DNA of 33,333 bases from Phosphoribacter sp964558825 (GTDB lineage Bacteria > Actinomycetota > Actinomycetes > Actinomycetales > Dermatophilaceae). The position numbers and the translations under genes were made by a program. The number at the start of each line of letters is the position of its first letter. Within the stretch, counting starts at the first letter, position 1. Location: contig CAZLGB010000011.1 of assembly GCA_964558825.1 (NCBI GenBank), positions 1-33,333 of the forward strand, read 5' to 3'. The notes under the pieces are model-generated. The model had not been told where the DNA came from, did no database searches, and worked only from the letters and a program-made list of their open reading frames with translations. Of this stretch, positions 1 through 7,054 are shown piece by piece.

Positions 1-121
1 CCGACACGCCCAACCGAGGGATCAACCTCGTACACCACCCCAACGGACTTGACCCAGTCGCCCATCCCCATGGCTGTGGATAGGGTCCGCCCAGCTCTGC
101 CGGTCCACGTCACCATGAGGT

Positions 122-1018
122 GTGCCCGGACCCCGCCCCACTCCACTGCCTGAGTCAATCGGGGCTGGGCCGTTCCGGGTGAGCCAGGCCCGCGCCGCGG
201 GAGTCGGAATGGCTCGACTACGCAGTTCGGCTCTCGTTGTCCCCACTCGCGGCGTCCGTGCAGCGCAGCTTCCGGCGTCAGCTGTGGACACGATCCGTGG
301 CATCGCGGCGGGGATCGAGCGCCCCTTTGCCGTCTCACACCTCAGTGCCGCTCTCGTCATGGGTATGCCGGTTCCGCGCCGCTTCGCCAGTGGCTTACCC
401 GTCCACGTCATGCGCCCCACGCAACGAGCTCAGACGCATCGGCCGAGCGTCATCTCACATCGCGGATTGGAGCGCCGGAGGGTCGTTCGCGTTCGGGGGC
501 TACCCGTCGTCGATCCGCTGGACACGTGGTGCGACCTGGCGCGGATGGTGCCTGCGGACGAGCTCGTCGTCATCGGAGACTGGCTCATGAGTCGCGGGGC
601 GAGCACCGGCGACTTCGTCGCGACTCTCGGGGCGCACGGGGGCGAGCGGGGCATCCGTGCGGCCCGCGGCGCGCTGCCGCTGATCCGCGCCGGCAGCCGC
701 TCGCGGATGGAGACACTGGCAAGGCTGATGTTCGTCGGGGCGGGGCTGCCTGAACCTGAGCTCAACGCCGACGTCCATGATGATCACGGACAGTGGATCC
801 TTTGTGCGGATTTCCTCTGGCGCGCCCAGCGTGTGGTGGCGGAGTACCAAGGCGATCACCATCGCGTCGATCGTCGGCAGTGGCAGTTTGACATCGCTCG
901 ACGGCGGCTCGCTGAGGTGAACAGCTGGACCGTCGTCGACATCACGGCCCATGACGTCTTCGACGCCTTCCACCGAAGCCAAGTCGTCGGGCGCCTCAGC
1001 CATCTGCTCTTGGGCTGA
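122..1018 (+). CDS. DUF559-like protein, AbiEi-type N-terminus
   Basis: The 298-residue protein resembles a large actinobacterial group annotated as type IV toxin-antitoxin AbiEi-like or DUF559 proteins. Residues 10-40 look like a degenerate winged-helix segment. The last 105 residues resemble the Vsr/DUF559 nuclease-like fold, with candidate acidic residues Glu197 in SRMETL, Asp230 in ADFLW and the E-x-Q pair Glu241/Gln243 in AEYQG. The GTG start at 122 keeps the N-terminal helix; there is a purine-rich GAGG just upstream. The role is unknown: nuclease activity is only suggested by the fold, and no partner toxin gene is adjacent. Its stop codon lies inside an 18-bp tandem duplication. Such genes are patchily distributed, so it is probably accessory. 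Confidence 0.7.
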   Translation: MPGPRPTPLPESIGAGPFRVSQARAAGVGMARLRSSALVVPTRGVRAAQLPASAVDTIRGIAAGIERPFAVSHLSAALVMGMPVPRRFASGLPVHVMRPTQRAQTHRPSVISHRGLERRRVVRVRGLPVVDPLDTWCDLARMVPADELVVIGDWLMSRGASTGDFVATLGAHGGERGIRAARGALPLIRAGSRSRMETLARLMFVGAGLPEPELNADVHDDHGQWILCADFLWRAQRVVAEYQGDHHRVDRRQWQFDIARRRLAEVNSWTVVDITAHDVFDAFHRSQVVGRLSHLLLG

Positions 1019-1039
1019 AAGCTGCTCTTGGGCTGAAAG
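1004..1039. repeat. Perfect 18-bp tandem duplication spanning a stop codon
   Basis: CTGCTCTTGGGCTGAAAG occurs twice back to back at 1004-1021 and 1022-1039 without mismatch. The first copy contains the TGA stop of the upstream gene at 1016-1018. The identity suggests a recent slippage duplication. Confidence 0.9.
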
Positions 1040-1041
1040 CT

Positions 1042-1104
1042 CATCGACGGACGACTTGTTGCTGGTTAGCGGACTCCAACCCAGCAGAAACTCGTCCGTC
1101 GATG
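1042..1104. terminator. 63-bp inverted repeat after the DUF559-like gene
   Basis: Perfect 13-bp arms, CATCGACGGACGA (1042-1054) and TCGTCCGTCGATG (1092-1104), enclose 37 bases. Inside, TGCTGG (1060-1065) can pair with CCAGCA (1081-1086), extending the structure. It lies 24 bases past the stop codon, so a terminator is the simplest reading, but there is no T-tract. A mobile-element or REP-like remnant is an alternative. Confidence 0.55.
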
Positions 1105-1123
1105 GGGAAGGGTTGATCGCCAA

Positions 1124-1283
1124 GGGCGAGGGGCGAGGGGCGAGGGCGAGGGGCGAGGGGCGCCAAGGGCGAGGGCGGCGAGGGCGAGGGCGGCGAGGGC
1201 GAGGGGCGGCGAGGGCGAGGGCGGCGAGGGGCGAGGGCGAGGGGCGAAGGCGCGAGGTGCCGCGGGCGAGGGCGGGGCGGCGG
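1124..1283 (+). repeat. G-rich GGGCGA/GGGGCGA/GGGCGGCGA array
   Basis: About 160 bases of degenerate tandem units of 6, 7 and 9 bases, nearly all G, C and A on this strand. Many runs of three or four G are separated by CGA, which gives strong G-quadruplex and R-loop potential. The array ends just upstream of the putative uppS -10 element at 1314. Reading frames through it encode only Pro/Ser/Leu/Ala low-complexity peptides and I take it as non-coding. With the inverted repeat it accounts for the 308-base gap between the first gene and uppS. Confidence 0.85.
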
Positions 1284-1313
1284 TGTTGATGCGGGGGGAC
1301 AGTCGCCTGGCCC

Positions 1314-1327
1314 TAGGGTTGGAGGCG
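1314..1327 (+). promoter_or_regulatory. uppS -10 element, leaderless start
   Basis: TAGGGT at 1314-1319 is followed by 7 bases and then the GTG start at 1327, so transcription would begin at or next to the start codon. The GGAGG at 1321-1325 is one base from the start, too close to serve as a ribosome binding site. No convincing -35 is visible. Confidence 0.6.
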
Positions 1328-2115
1328 TGACGGCATACGCCCGGCCTTTTGCGCACCCGAGTGGCGCGCGTCCGCCGGCCATCCCCGCCGAGCTCGTGCC
1401 GCGGCACGTGGCCATCGTCATGGACGGCAACGGGCGGTGGGCCAATCAGCGCGGGCTGCCGCGCACCAAAGGCCACGAGGCGGGTGAGGCGGCGCTGCTC
1501 GACGTCGTCGCGGGCGCGATCGAGCTGGGCGTCACGCACCTGTCGGCCTATGCCTTCTCGACCGAAAACTGGCGCCGCTCGCCCGATGAGGTGCGCTTTC
1601 TCATGGGCTTCAACCGCGACGTCATCCGCCGGCGGCGTGATCAGCTCAACGAGTGGGGCGTGCGGATGCGCTGGGTCGGGCGGCGTCCGCGCTTGTGGCG
1701 CAGCGTGATTCACGAGCTCGAGGTTGCCCAGGAAATGACCCGACACAACACGGGGCTCACGCTCTACTTCTGCGTCAACTACGGCGGCCGGGCCGAGATC
1801 GCCGACGCCGTGCAGCGCATCGCGGCCGAGGTCGCGGCTGGCCGGCTCAAGCCGTCGGGGATCGATGAGCGGACGATCGCGCGGCATATGCCGGAGCCGA
1901 CGATGCCTGATGTCGATCTCTTCGTCCGCTCGTCAGGGGAGCAGCGGACCTCCAATTTCCTTCTCTGGCAGTCGGCTTATGCCGAGATGGTCTTCCTCGA
2001 CACGCTGTGGCCCGACTTCGACCGGCGGCACCTCTGGCAGGCCGCGCAGTTGTATGCCGCCCGCGACCGGCGCTATGGCGGAGCCGTCGACCGCCCGGAC
2101 GCGGTCAGCGGCTGA
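1327..2115 (+). CDS. uppS: Isoprenyl transferase (cis-polyprenyl diphosphate synthase)
   Basis: This cis-prenyltransferase adds isopentenyl diphosphate units to make the undecaprenyl or decaprenyl diphosphate carrier lipid for cell-wall synthesis at the cytoplasmic face of the membrane. The 262-residue length is normal. The family signature IVMDGNGRWA places the catalytic Asp at residue 33, KGHEAG and AFSTENW follow, and RSSGEQRTSNFLLWQ near residues 201-215 is the conserved C-terminal phosphate-binding segment. The N-terminal 25 residues are a variable actinobacterial extension. It converges on zur with only 49 bases between them. The uppS-zur-glyS neighbourhood is conserved in many actinomycetes, although recO, often next to uppS, is not present here. 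Product chain length cannot be told from sequence. Confidence 0.96.
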   Translation: MTAYARPFAHPSGARPPAIPAELVPRHVAIVMDGNGRWANQRGLPRTKGHEAGEAALLDVVAGAIELGVTHLSAYAFSTENWRRSPDEVRFLMGFNRDVIRRRRDQLNEWGVRMRWVGRRPRLWRSVIHELEVAQEMTRHNTGLTLYFCVNYGGRAEIADAVQRIAAEVAAGRLKPSGIDERTIARHMPEPTMPDVDLFVRSSGEQRTSNFLLWQSAYAEMVFLDTLWPDFDRRHLWQAAQLYAARDRRYGGAVDRPDAVSG

Positions 2116-2124
2116 GCTGGCGAA

Positions 2125-2140
2125 GGGCGGTTGATCGCCC
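2125..2140. terminator. Short hairpin between convergent uppS and zur
   Basis: GGGCG (2125-2129) and CGCCC (2136-2140) enclose a 6-base loop in the 49-base gap between the two convergent stop codons. It would fold in transcripts of either strand, so it may be a shared weak bidirectional terminator. There is no T-tract. Confidence 0.4.
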
Positions 2141-2164
2141 GGCACGTGCGCGAGAGCGCCCCGC

Positions 2165-2551
2165 TCAGCAGTCGGCGCAGGTCCCGACGATCTCGACCGT
2201 ATGCCGGGTGTCGCGGAAGCCATGCTCGGCGCCGATCCGCTCGGCCCAGCCCTCGACGAGCGGCACGTCGACCTCGACCGTGCGCCCGCAGACCTGGCAG
2301 ACCAGATGGTGGTGGTGGCCGGTCGAGCAGGCCCGATAGCGCGCCTCGCCGTCGGCGGTCCGCAGCACGTCGGCCGTGCCCGCGGCGGCCAGGGTGGCCA
2401 GGGTGCGATAGACCGTCGCCAACCCGACGGCAGACCCTGCGTCGCGCATCCGCGAGTGCAGTTGTTGGGCCGACACGAATCCGGGCAGCTGGGCGAGGGC
2501 CGCCGCGACGGCGGCCTGCTGACGGGTGGGTCGGCGAACGGGAGAGGTCAT
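2165..2551 (-). CDS. zur: Zur, Fur-family zinc uptake repressor
   Basis: This 128-residue Fur-family regulator is read as the zinc sensor that represses the ZnuABC uptake operon when zinc is sufficient. The N-terminal winged helix (about residues 10-70) includes the family segment GLATVYRTLATLAAAG. The metal region has HHHHLVCQVCG (His79-82, Cys85, Cys88) and a C-terminal Cys125-x-x-Cys128 pair, which form the structural zinc site of Fur proteins. The ATG overlaps the znuB stop by 4 bases (2548-2551) and has GGGAGG upstream, so it is the last gene of znuA-znuC-znuB-zur and likely autoregulated through the operator before znuA. The zinc assignment rests on the gene context; Fur proteins for iron or manganese look similar. 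Confidence 0.93.
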   Translation of the reverse strand: MTSPVRRPTRQQAAVAAALAQLPGFVSAQQLHSRMRDAGSAVGLATVYRTLATLAAAGTADVLRTADGEARYRACSTGHHHHLVCQVCGRTVEVDVPLVEGWAERIGAEHGFRDTRHTVEIVGTCADC

Positions 2552-3780
2552 CGGTCCGTGCCTCCCGTGGTCGCGGCGGGTCCTTGGCCGGCGGCAGCGG
2601 GCTCCCCGTGAGCATGGCTGGCGTGTGCTGGCGCAGTGTCGGCGGGCTCCCCGTGAGCATGGCTGGCGTGTGCTTGCGCAGCGTCGGCGGGCTCCCCGTG
2701 AGCATGGCCGGCGTGTGCTTGCGCAGCGTCAGCGGGCTCCCCGTGAGCGTGGCCGGCGTGTGCTTGCGCAGCGTCGGCGGGCTCCCCGTGAGTGTGGCCC
2801 GCGTGTGCATGTCCCGCGTCGGCGTGCTCGTCATAGTGCCCGGCATGGGCGGCGTGCCGGTGCCCGTCGTGGAGGTAGTCGACATGATCGCCGTGCTCGA
2901 CGGCATCATGCCCGCACCCAGGCCCATGCTCGTGCGGGTGGGCCTCCGCGGGTCGGTGCCTGGCCCGACCCCACCGCGCCAGCAGCGCCGAGCCCAGCGC
3001 CGCGAGGACGAAGACCCCGATCGCCAGCAGGACGATGGTGCCGCCCGACGGGGTGTCGGCGGCATACGACACGAGCACGCCGCCGACGGCGCACGACAGG
3101 CCAATGGCGACCGCCCACCCGAGGCTCCCGCGGAATGACCGACCGAGCAGCTGCCCGGCCGCGTTGGGCACGATCATCAGCGCGCTGATGAGCAGCAGAC
3201 CGACGATGCGCATCGAGACGACGACGGTCACGGCGGTGAGCACGGCGAGCACGAGGTTGAGGCCGACGACGGGCAGCCCCGCCGCGCGCGCCCACTCCTC
3301 GTCGCTCGCCACCGCGAACAGGCGCGCTCCCAGCACCGCCACCGTGGCGAGGATGATCGCCGTCAGCACTCCGAAGGCGACGAGGTCACCGGGCTGCACG
3401 GTCGTGATCGCGCCAAAGAGGTATGCCGTGAGGTTGGCCGGCGTCGCACGCGGCGCCTTGGACATGACGACAACGCTGGCGGCGATGCCGCCGTAGAAGA
3501 TGATCGCCAGGGCCATGTCGCCCTGCGAGGTGCCCGAGCTGCGGATCACCTCGACGACGACGGCGGCGAGCACGGCGGCGACGAGGGCGGCATACACGGG
3601 GGAGCGACCGGTCAGCACGCCGACCGCGACCCCGGCGAGGGCGACGTGACCCATGCCGTCGCCGATGAGCGCGAGGCGGCGCTGGACGAGGAAGATCCCG
3701 ACGACCGGCGCCGCGAGGCCGACGAGCACGGCGGCGAGCAACGCCCGTTGCATGAAGTCGAGGGAGAGCAGCTCAGCCAC
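2548..3780 (-). CDS. znuB: ZnuB-like zinc ABC permease with His-rich repeat tail
   Basis: This is the membrane subunit of a metal-chelate ABC-3 importer, predicted to carry zinc from the ZnuA lipoprotein into the cytoplasm. Residues 1-270 hold the usual hydrophobic segments with family motifs such as LIGDGMGHVALAGVAVG and MRIVGLLLISALMIVPNAAG. Residues about 271-410 are a hydrophilic tail with about 29 histidines, ending in tandem copies of a 15-residue unit, HAHGEPADAAQAHAG. Typical family members end near residue 290, so the tail is an addition. The GTG start at 3780 has a perfect AGGAGG five bases upstream and overlaps the znuC end by 8 bases. The tail would bind or buffer metal; on which side of the membrane it lies is not settled by the sequence. 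Confidence 0.93.
   Translation of the reverse strand: MAELLSLDFMQRALLAAVLVGLAAPVVGIFLVQRRLALIGDGMGHVALAGVAVGVLTGRSPVYAALVAAVLAAVVVEVIRSSGTSQGDMALAIIFYGGIAASVVVMSKAPRATPANLTAYLFGAITTVQPGDLVAFGVLTAIILATVAVLGARLFAVASDEEWARAAGLPVVGLNLVLAVLTAVTVVVSMRIVGLLLISALMIVPNAAGQLLGRSFRGSLGWAVAIGLSCAVGGVLVSYAADTPSGGTIVLLAIGVFVLAALGSALLARWGRARHRPAEAHPHEHGPGCGHDAVEHGDHVDYLHDGHRHAAHAGHYDEHADAGHAHAGHTHGEPADAAQAHAGHAHGEPADAAQAHAGHAHGEPADAAQAHASHAHGEPADTAPAHASHAHGEPAAAGQGPAATTGGTDR
2598..2825 (-). repeat. 45-bp coding tandem repeat in znuB
   Basis: The word GCTCCCCGTGAG recurs at 2601, 2646, 2691, 2736 and 2781, an exact 45-bp period that keeps frame and encodes HAHGEPADAAQAHAG and variants. The left copies are closest to each other and the units toward 2825 diverge. 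It is a coding minisatellite, not a CRISPR array: units are contiguous and in frame with no spacers. Confidence 0.95.
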
Positions 3781-4615
3781 GGGTGCCTCCTGACCGATCG
3801 GTCAGCGGACGGGGGAGCGGCGCGGGGACCGCAGCGACCCAGGACGGCACCTGGTCGAGCTCGGAGTCGTGATGGTGCGCGTCGTGATCGTGCACCACCC
3901 CACTGGCAGAGGCGAATTCGTCGCGCGATCCGTCAAAGGCGACCCGCCCGTCCTCGACGACGATCACCCGGGTGACCAACTCGGCCAGGGCCGCAAGCTC
4001 GTGGGTGACGACGACGAGGGTCACCCCCGTGGCGACCAGCCGGGCCAGCACGTCGGCCAGCACATGCTGGGCCGATGCGTCGACTCCGGCGGTCGGCTCG
4101 TCCATGAGCAGGATGTCGGGCTCGCCGGCGAGGGCGCGGGCGATGAGCACGCGTCGCTGCTGACCGCCCGAGAGCGCCGCGACGTCGGAGCGCTCACGAT
4201 CGGCCAGGCCGACGAGCTCGATCGCTCGACGGATGGCGGCGCGGTCGCCCGCCCCCGGAGGGCTCAGCAGCCTCCGTCGGGTGAGCCGCCCGGCGGCGAC
4301 GATCTCCCACACGGTCGCCCGGGCACCAGCCGCGAGGGTATGCCGTTGCGGCACATAGCCCAGCCGCGCGTGCTCGCGAAAGTCCGTGCGCGGCATACCG
4401 AGGACCTCGACGCGGCCGGCGAAGTTCGTGGCGAGGCCGAGCACGCCCTTGACCAGGGTGGACTTGCCCGAGCCGTTGGGGCCGAGGACGGCGACGACCT
4501 CGCCCGCGCGGATCGCCACGTCGAGACCCGAGACGACGGTGCGGGTGCCATAGCCGAAGGCCGCGCCGTGCAGGGCGAGGACGATCGGGGGCTCGGTGGG
4601 GGATGGGTGGCTCAT
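3773..4615 (-). CDS. znuC: ZnuC-like zinc ABC transporter ATPase
   Basis: This is the cytoplasmic ATPase that powers the zinc importer. The 280-residue protein has Walker A GPNGSGKST (45-53), the Q-loop region YVPQRH, signature LSGGQQRR, Walker B ILLMDEPTAG and the switch histidine in VVVTHE. The ATG at 4615 overlaps the znuA stop by 4 bases, and the 3' end overlaps the znuB start by 8 bases, which indicates translational coupling. Near the C-terminus the segment DHDAHHHDSE is histidine-rich, echoing the tail of ZnuB and possibly binding metal. An open frame continues upstream of this start through znuA, but the coupled ATG and the domain boundary support 4615. Confidence 0.94.
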   Translation of the reverse strand: MSHPSPTEPPIVLALHGAAFGYGTRTVVSGLDVAIRAGEVVAVLGPNGSGKSTLVKGVLGLATNFAGRVEVLGMPRTDFREHARLGYVPQRHTLAAGARATVWEIVAAGRLTRRRLLSPPGAGDRAAIRRAIELVGLADRERSDVAALSGGQQRRVLIARALAGEPDILLMDEPTAGVDASAQHVLADVLARLVATGVTLVVVTHELAALAELVTRVIVVEDGRVAFDGSRDEFASASGVVHDHDAHHHDSELDQVPSWVAAVPAPLPRPLTDRSGGTRG

Positions 4616-5586
4616 GAGCAGTCCTGCCCGCTGCGAAGGGTGGCGAGATTGGCGCGCATCACCGAGGGGTAGTCGGGACCGGCCGAGGCAGTGGTGATGC
4701 CTTCGACGGGGTCGAGGACCGCCGTGCGCGCGTTGGTCGTGTTGGCGATCGTCTCGGCGAGCGTCGGGTCGACGAGGGTCTCGGTGTAGATGGTCCGCAC
4801 GCCGGAGCCGTTGACGAGCCGCGCGATCTCGCCGAGCTTGCGGGCCGAGGGCTCGCGGTCGGGTGACAACCCGGCGATGGGCACCTGCGTGAGGTGGTAG
4901 CGCGTGGCGAGATAGCCGAAGGCGGCGTGCGCGGTCACCAGGGTTCGCGAGGCGCAGGTGGCCAACCCCTGGCTGTATGCCGTGTCGAGCTCGCCCATGC
5001 TCGCCGCGAAAGCTGTTGCCCGAGAACGAAAGTCCCGTGCTCGGGCCGGGTCGATCGTGGCCAGGCGCTCGGCGACTGCGGTGCCGGCGGCGGCATAGCG
5101 CAACGGATCGAGCCAGAAGTGCAGGTCGGTGACCGCGCCGGTGGCCTCGCCACCCTCGCCGTCCTCGCCCGCCGTCGTGAGGTCGAGGGAGACGAGCGGA
5201 CCGAGGTCGAAGGCCGCGTCGGGTGCCTGCTGGGCGACCGCCTGGTCGACGGCCGGCTGAAAGCCGCCGAGCGTGACGACCAGGCGCGTCCCGGTCAGCG
5301 AGGCGACCTGCGACGGGGTGAGCTCGGTGTCGTGGGGCTCGGCGCCGGGCTTGGCCAGCGTCGTCACCGTGACGTCGGGGCCGCCGATCTGCTCGAGCAG
5401 GTAGGCGAGCGGATAGAAGCCGGCGGTCACCGAGAGCGTGCCGGGTGCGGCCGTGCCGGCGGGTGCACTCGCCCCGGAGCCCGCCGGGTCGCCGACCCCG
5501 GGGGTCGCGCTCGCGGAGCACCCGGCGAGGCCGAGGGCTGCGGCGAGGGCGGTGGCGAGGAGCGCGCCGAGCGGGCGGAACGGCAT
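4612..5586 (-). CDS. znuA: ZnuA-like zinc-binding lipoprotein
   Basis: This is the extracytoplasmic metal-binding component of the importer. Residues 1-22 form a lipoprotein signal peptide with lipobox LAGC, so Cys23 would be lipidated and anchor it to the membrane. Cluster A-1 metal-site motifs are present: AEPHDTELTPSQ, TDLHFWLDP, TAHAAFGYL and the C-terminal TETLVDPTLAETIA. The loop that is His-rich in many ZnuA proteins is here a short acidic stretch, AGEDGEGGEATG, while histidine-rich segments appear on ZnuB and ZnuC instead. It is the first gene of the operon, starts at ATG 5586 with GAGG close upstream, and has a Zur box 19 bases before the start. Manganese specificity is less likely given zur and the operator. 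Confidence 0.93.
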   Translation of the reverse strand: MPFRPLGALLATALAAALGLAGCSASATPGVGDPAGSGASAPAGTAAPGTLSVTAGFYPLAYLLEQIGGPDVTVTTLAKPGAEPHDTELTPSQVASLTGTRLVVTLGGFQPAVDQAVAQQAPDAAFDLGPLVSLDLTTAGEDGEGGEATGAVTDLHFWLDPLRYAAAGTAVAERLATIDPARARDFRSRATAFAASMGELDTAYSQGLATCASRTLVTAHAAFGYLATRYHLTQVPIAGLSPDREPSARKLGEIARLVNGSGVRTIYTETLVDPTLAETIANTTNARTAVLDPVEGITTASAGPDYPSVMRANLATLRSGQDCS

Positions 5587-5604
5587 ACCTCACTCTTGCT
5601 GAAA

Positions 5605-5619
5605 TGAGAATCATTGTCA
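5605..5619 (-). promoter_or_regulatory. Zur box upstream of znuA
   Basis: TGAGAATCATTGTCA is a 15-bp near-palindrome (12 of 15 positions symmetric) matching the TGAnAATnATTnTCA type of Fur/Zur operators known in actinobacteria. It lies 19 bases upstream of the znuA ATG, where bound Zur would block transcription of znuA-znuC-znuB-zur. It is AT-rich compared with its surroundings. Its centre is about 73 bases from the divergent acetyltransferase gene. Confidence 0.8.
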
Positions 5620-5684
5620 AGTTGCGAGGCAACCGAGGGGGGCTCGCGGTGGGGACGAGCCGGGGGCCGTGGTGTGATGGGGGC

Positions 5685-6656
5685 ATGTCGGCCCTCGAAT
5701 GGCGCCCGCTGGCCGAGTCCGACCTCGACGGCATCGCCGAGCTCGCCGAGGACTGTCTCGCGGTCGACGGAGGCCTGCCCGCGCTGCGGACCCCTGCGCT
5801 GATCCGCGAGCTCTATTGGCAAGGCCCAGGCATTGTCGGCTGTGATGAAACCGGCGAAATCGTCGCTGCCGCAGCGCTTTTCCAAGTCGGCGCGCGTGGG
5901 GCGGCGACGGGGCTCGTGCATCCGGCCGTGCGTCGGCAGGGGCATGGCGAGTCGCTCGTCGAGTGGTGCCGCGAGCAGTCGGCCGGCCACGAGTTGCTCG
6001 TCGTCGCCGAGACGATGTCGCCGGAGGCCGAGTCGCTCTTCGCGCGCAGTGGGCTGCGCCGGACCTTCGCCGAGACGGTCATGCGCCATGACCTGCACCA
6101 CATCCCGCGGGTGGCTCGCCCGGACGGGCTGACCGTCGCGGCCTTCGACGAGCAGACGGAGGCGGACTTCGCCGCGGCGATCAGTGCGGCGTTGGCCGAC
6201 CAGGAGGGCTTCGGCGAGCACACGGCGCCGCAATGGCTCGCCGACGAGCGTGAGTCGCCGACCTTCCGCCCGGACGACAGTCGCGTGGTCCTCGACGCTG
6301 AGGGCATGCCGGTGGGTTTCGTCCTCGTGTCCGACGGGTGGATCGACCTCGTCGGCGTGGCCCCGGCGTGGCGTGGGCGCGGGCTGGGTGCGCACCTGGT
6401 GGCCCGCTCGCTGCGGGCGCTGCGCAAGGCGGGCGCGAGCGAGGCTTGGCTCTGTGTGAGCGTCGTCAACCCGGCGCGAGCGCTATACGAGCGCTTGGGT
6501 TTTCATGACGCCGGGACGCGGGCGCGCTATGAGGACCGGTTTCCGGGAGCGTCTGCTGCCGTTGTCTCGGCAGCACTCGCCGATGCGCCCGTGACCGACG
6601 CTGAGGGATCTGACGCGGGGCGGTCCGATGCGCCCGTGACCGACGCGGAGGGCTGA
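5685..6656 (+). CDS. Two-domain GNAT N-acetyltransferase
   Basis: The 323-residue protein carries two GNAT folds and would transfer acetyl groups from acetyl-CoA to an unknown amine. The N-terminal half (about 1-145) has a weak acetyl-CoA loop, VRRQGHGESL. The C-terminal half has a canonical one, WRGRGLGAHL, followed by SVVNPARALYERLGF, the conserved NxxxxxxYxxxGF end of the fold. The layout resembles mycothiol synthase (MshD), but key MshD identity cannot be claimed by eye. The ATG at 5685 is chosen because TGTGAT lies 6 bases upstream and the protein starts directly with the fold; the frame is open further upstream but would cross the Zur box. The last 25 residues repeat DAPVTDAEG twice and look disordered. 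Confidence 0.82.
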   Translation: MSALEWRPLAESDLDGIAELAEDCLAVDGGLPALRTPALIRELYWQGPGIVGCDETGEIVAAAALFQVGARGAATGLVHPAVRRQGHGESLVEWCREQSAGHELLVVAETMSPEAESLFARSGLRRTFAETVMRHDLHHIPRVARPDGLTVAAFDEQTEADFAAAISAALADQEGFGEHTAPQWLADERESPTFRPDDSRVVLDAEGMPVGFVLVSDGWIDLVGVAPAWRGRGLGAHLVARSLRALRKAGASEAWLCVSVVNPARALYERLGFHDAGTRARYEDRFPGASAAVVSAALADAPVTDAEGSDAGRSDAPVTDAEG

Positions 6657-6692
6657 CCGGGGCTGAGGCGTGCGGCCAGGCCAGCCCGTCAG
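6653..6692. terminator. Shared terminator-like hairpin of two convergent genes
   Basis: CTGACCGGGGCTG (6653-6665) can pair with CAGCCCGTCAG (6682-6692) with small bulges. Both convergent stop codons lie inside the arms (6654-6656 and 6689-6691). A bidirectional terminator is the likely role. Confidence 0.4.
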
Positions 6693-6973
6693 TGGGGGAA
6701 AGCTTGGACGATCGTCACGGCCAGCACGAGCGCGAGAACGGCGAAGCGGATGAGCTTCTCCGGCCCGTGCAGGCGCGGCCAGGTGAGAAAGAGCAGCCAG
6801 CCGAGGAAGGCCGCCACGACCAGCGTGAAGAGGAAGCCCACCTTGGGCACCATGATCCCCGCCACCATCAGCGCCAACACGGCGATGAAGGCGAACCACC
6901 GCGGCATACGGTTGAGGCGGGTGACCACGGGGACCGACGCATGCTCGACCCGGGACCGGAAGGGCAAACTCAC
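6689..6973 (-). CDS. Small membrane protein, DUF6703-like
   Basis: This 94-residue protein of unknown function has three probable membrane helices, AFIAVLALMVAGIMVP, VGFLFTLVVAAFLGWLLFL and FAVLALVLAVTIVQAF. The soluble N-terminus has RVEHASVPVVTRLNRMPRW, and the loop PRLHGPEKLIR precedes the last helix. It resembles a family of small actinobacterial membrane proteins often found next to glyS, which I associate with DUF6703. The GTG at 6973 is chosen over an upstream start at 6997 because TACTCT sits exactly 7 bases before it and the upstream codons overlap that -10. It is divergent from glyS with 80 bases between the starts. Confidence 0.72.
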   Translation of the reverse strand: MSLPFRSRVEHASVPVVTRLNRMPRWFAFIAVLALMVAGIMVPKVGFLFTLVVAAFLGWLLFLTWPRLHGPEKLIRFAVLALVLAVTIVQAFPH

Positions 6974-6986
6974 GCCGCCAAGAGTA
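6973..6986 (-). promoter_or_regulatory. -10 element of the small membrane protein gene
   Basis: On the minus strand TACTCT (6986-6981) is followed by 7 bases and GTG (6973-6971), which suggests a leaderless transcript and fixes the start. Confidence 0.55.
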
Positions 6987-7040
6987 GGGGACGGCACCGG
7001 CCGCCGCGAAAGCCGGTCGGGGAGCCCGCGCGAGGGCCGA

Positions 7041-7054
7041 TAACCTAACCCTTA
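7041..7054 (+). promoter_or_regulatory. glyS -10 element, leaderless start
   Basis: TAACCT (7041-7046), 7 bases, then ATG at 7054. No ribosome binding site precedes the ATG. No T-box-like leader is present, as there is no room for one. Confidence 0.6.

Noticed and set aside
1..121. Possible gene or RNA at the left edge
   Set aside because: Only a possible -10 (TAGGGT at 81-86) for the first gene is visible; no supported coding frame or RNA fold.
1321..1325. GGAGG as ribosome binding site of uppS
   Set aside because: It is one base from the GTG start; the 7-base-spaced -10 favours a leaderless start.
1066..1887. Minus-strand frame antisense to uppS and the G-rich array
   Set aside because: It encodes Pro/Ser/Leu/Ala low complexity over the repeat and is the shadow of uppS elsewhere.
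2598..2825. CRISPR-like regular 45-bp repeats
   Set aside because: Units are contiguous, in frame, without spacers and encode the His-rich tail of ZnuB.
2131..3138. Plus-strand frame with repeated GLPVSMAGVCLRSV
   Set aside because: It is the antisense of the znuB repeat and zur; both real genes have domains, ribosome binding sites and overlaps.
3773..5734. Single 653-codon minus-strand frame covering znuC and crossing znuA
   Set aside because: Only the part from ATG 4615 is znuC; upstream codons are Arg/Pro-rich and overlap the true znuA frame.
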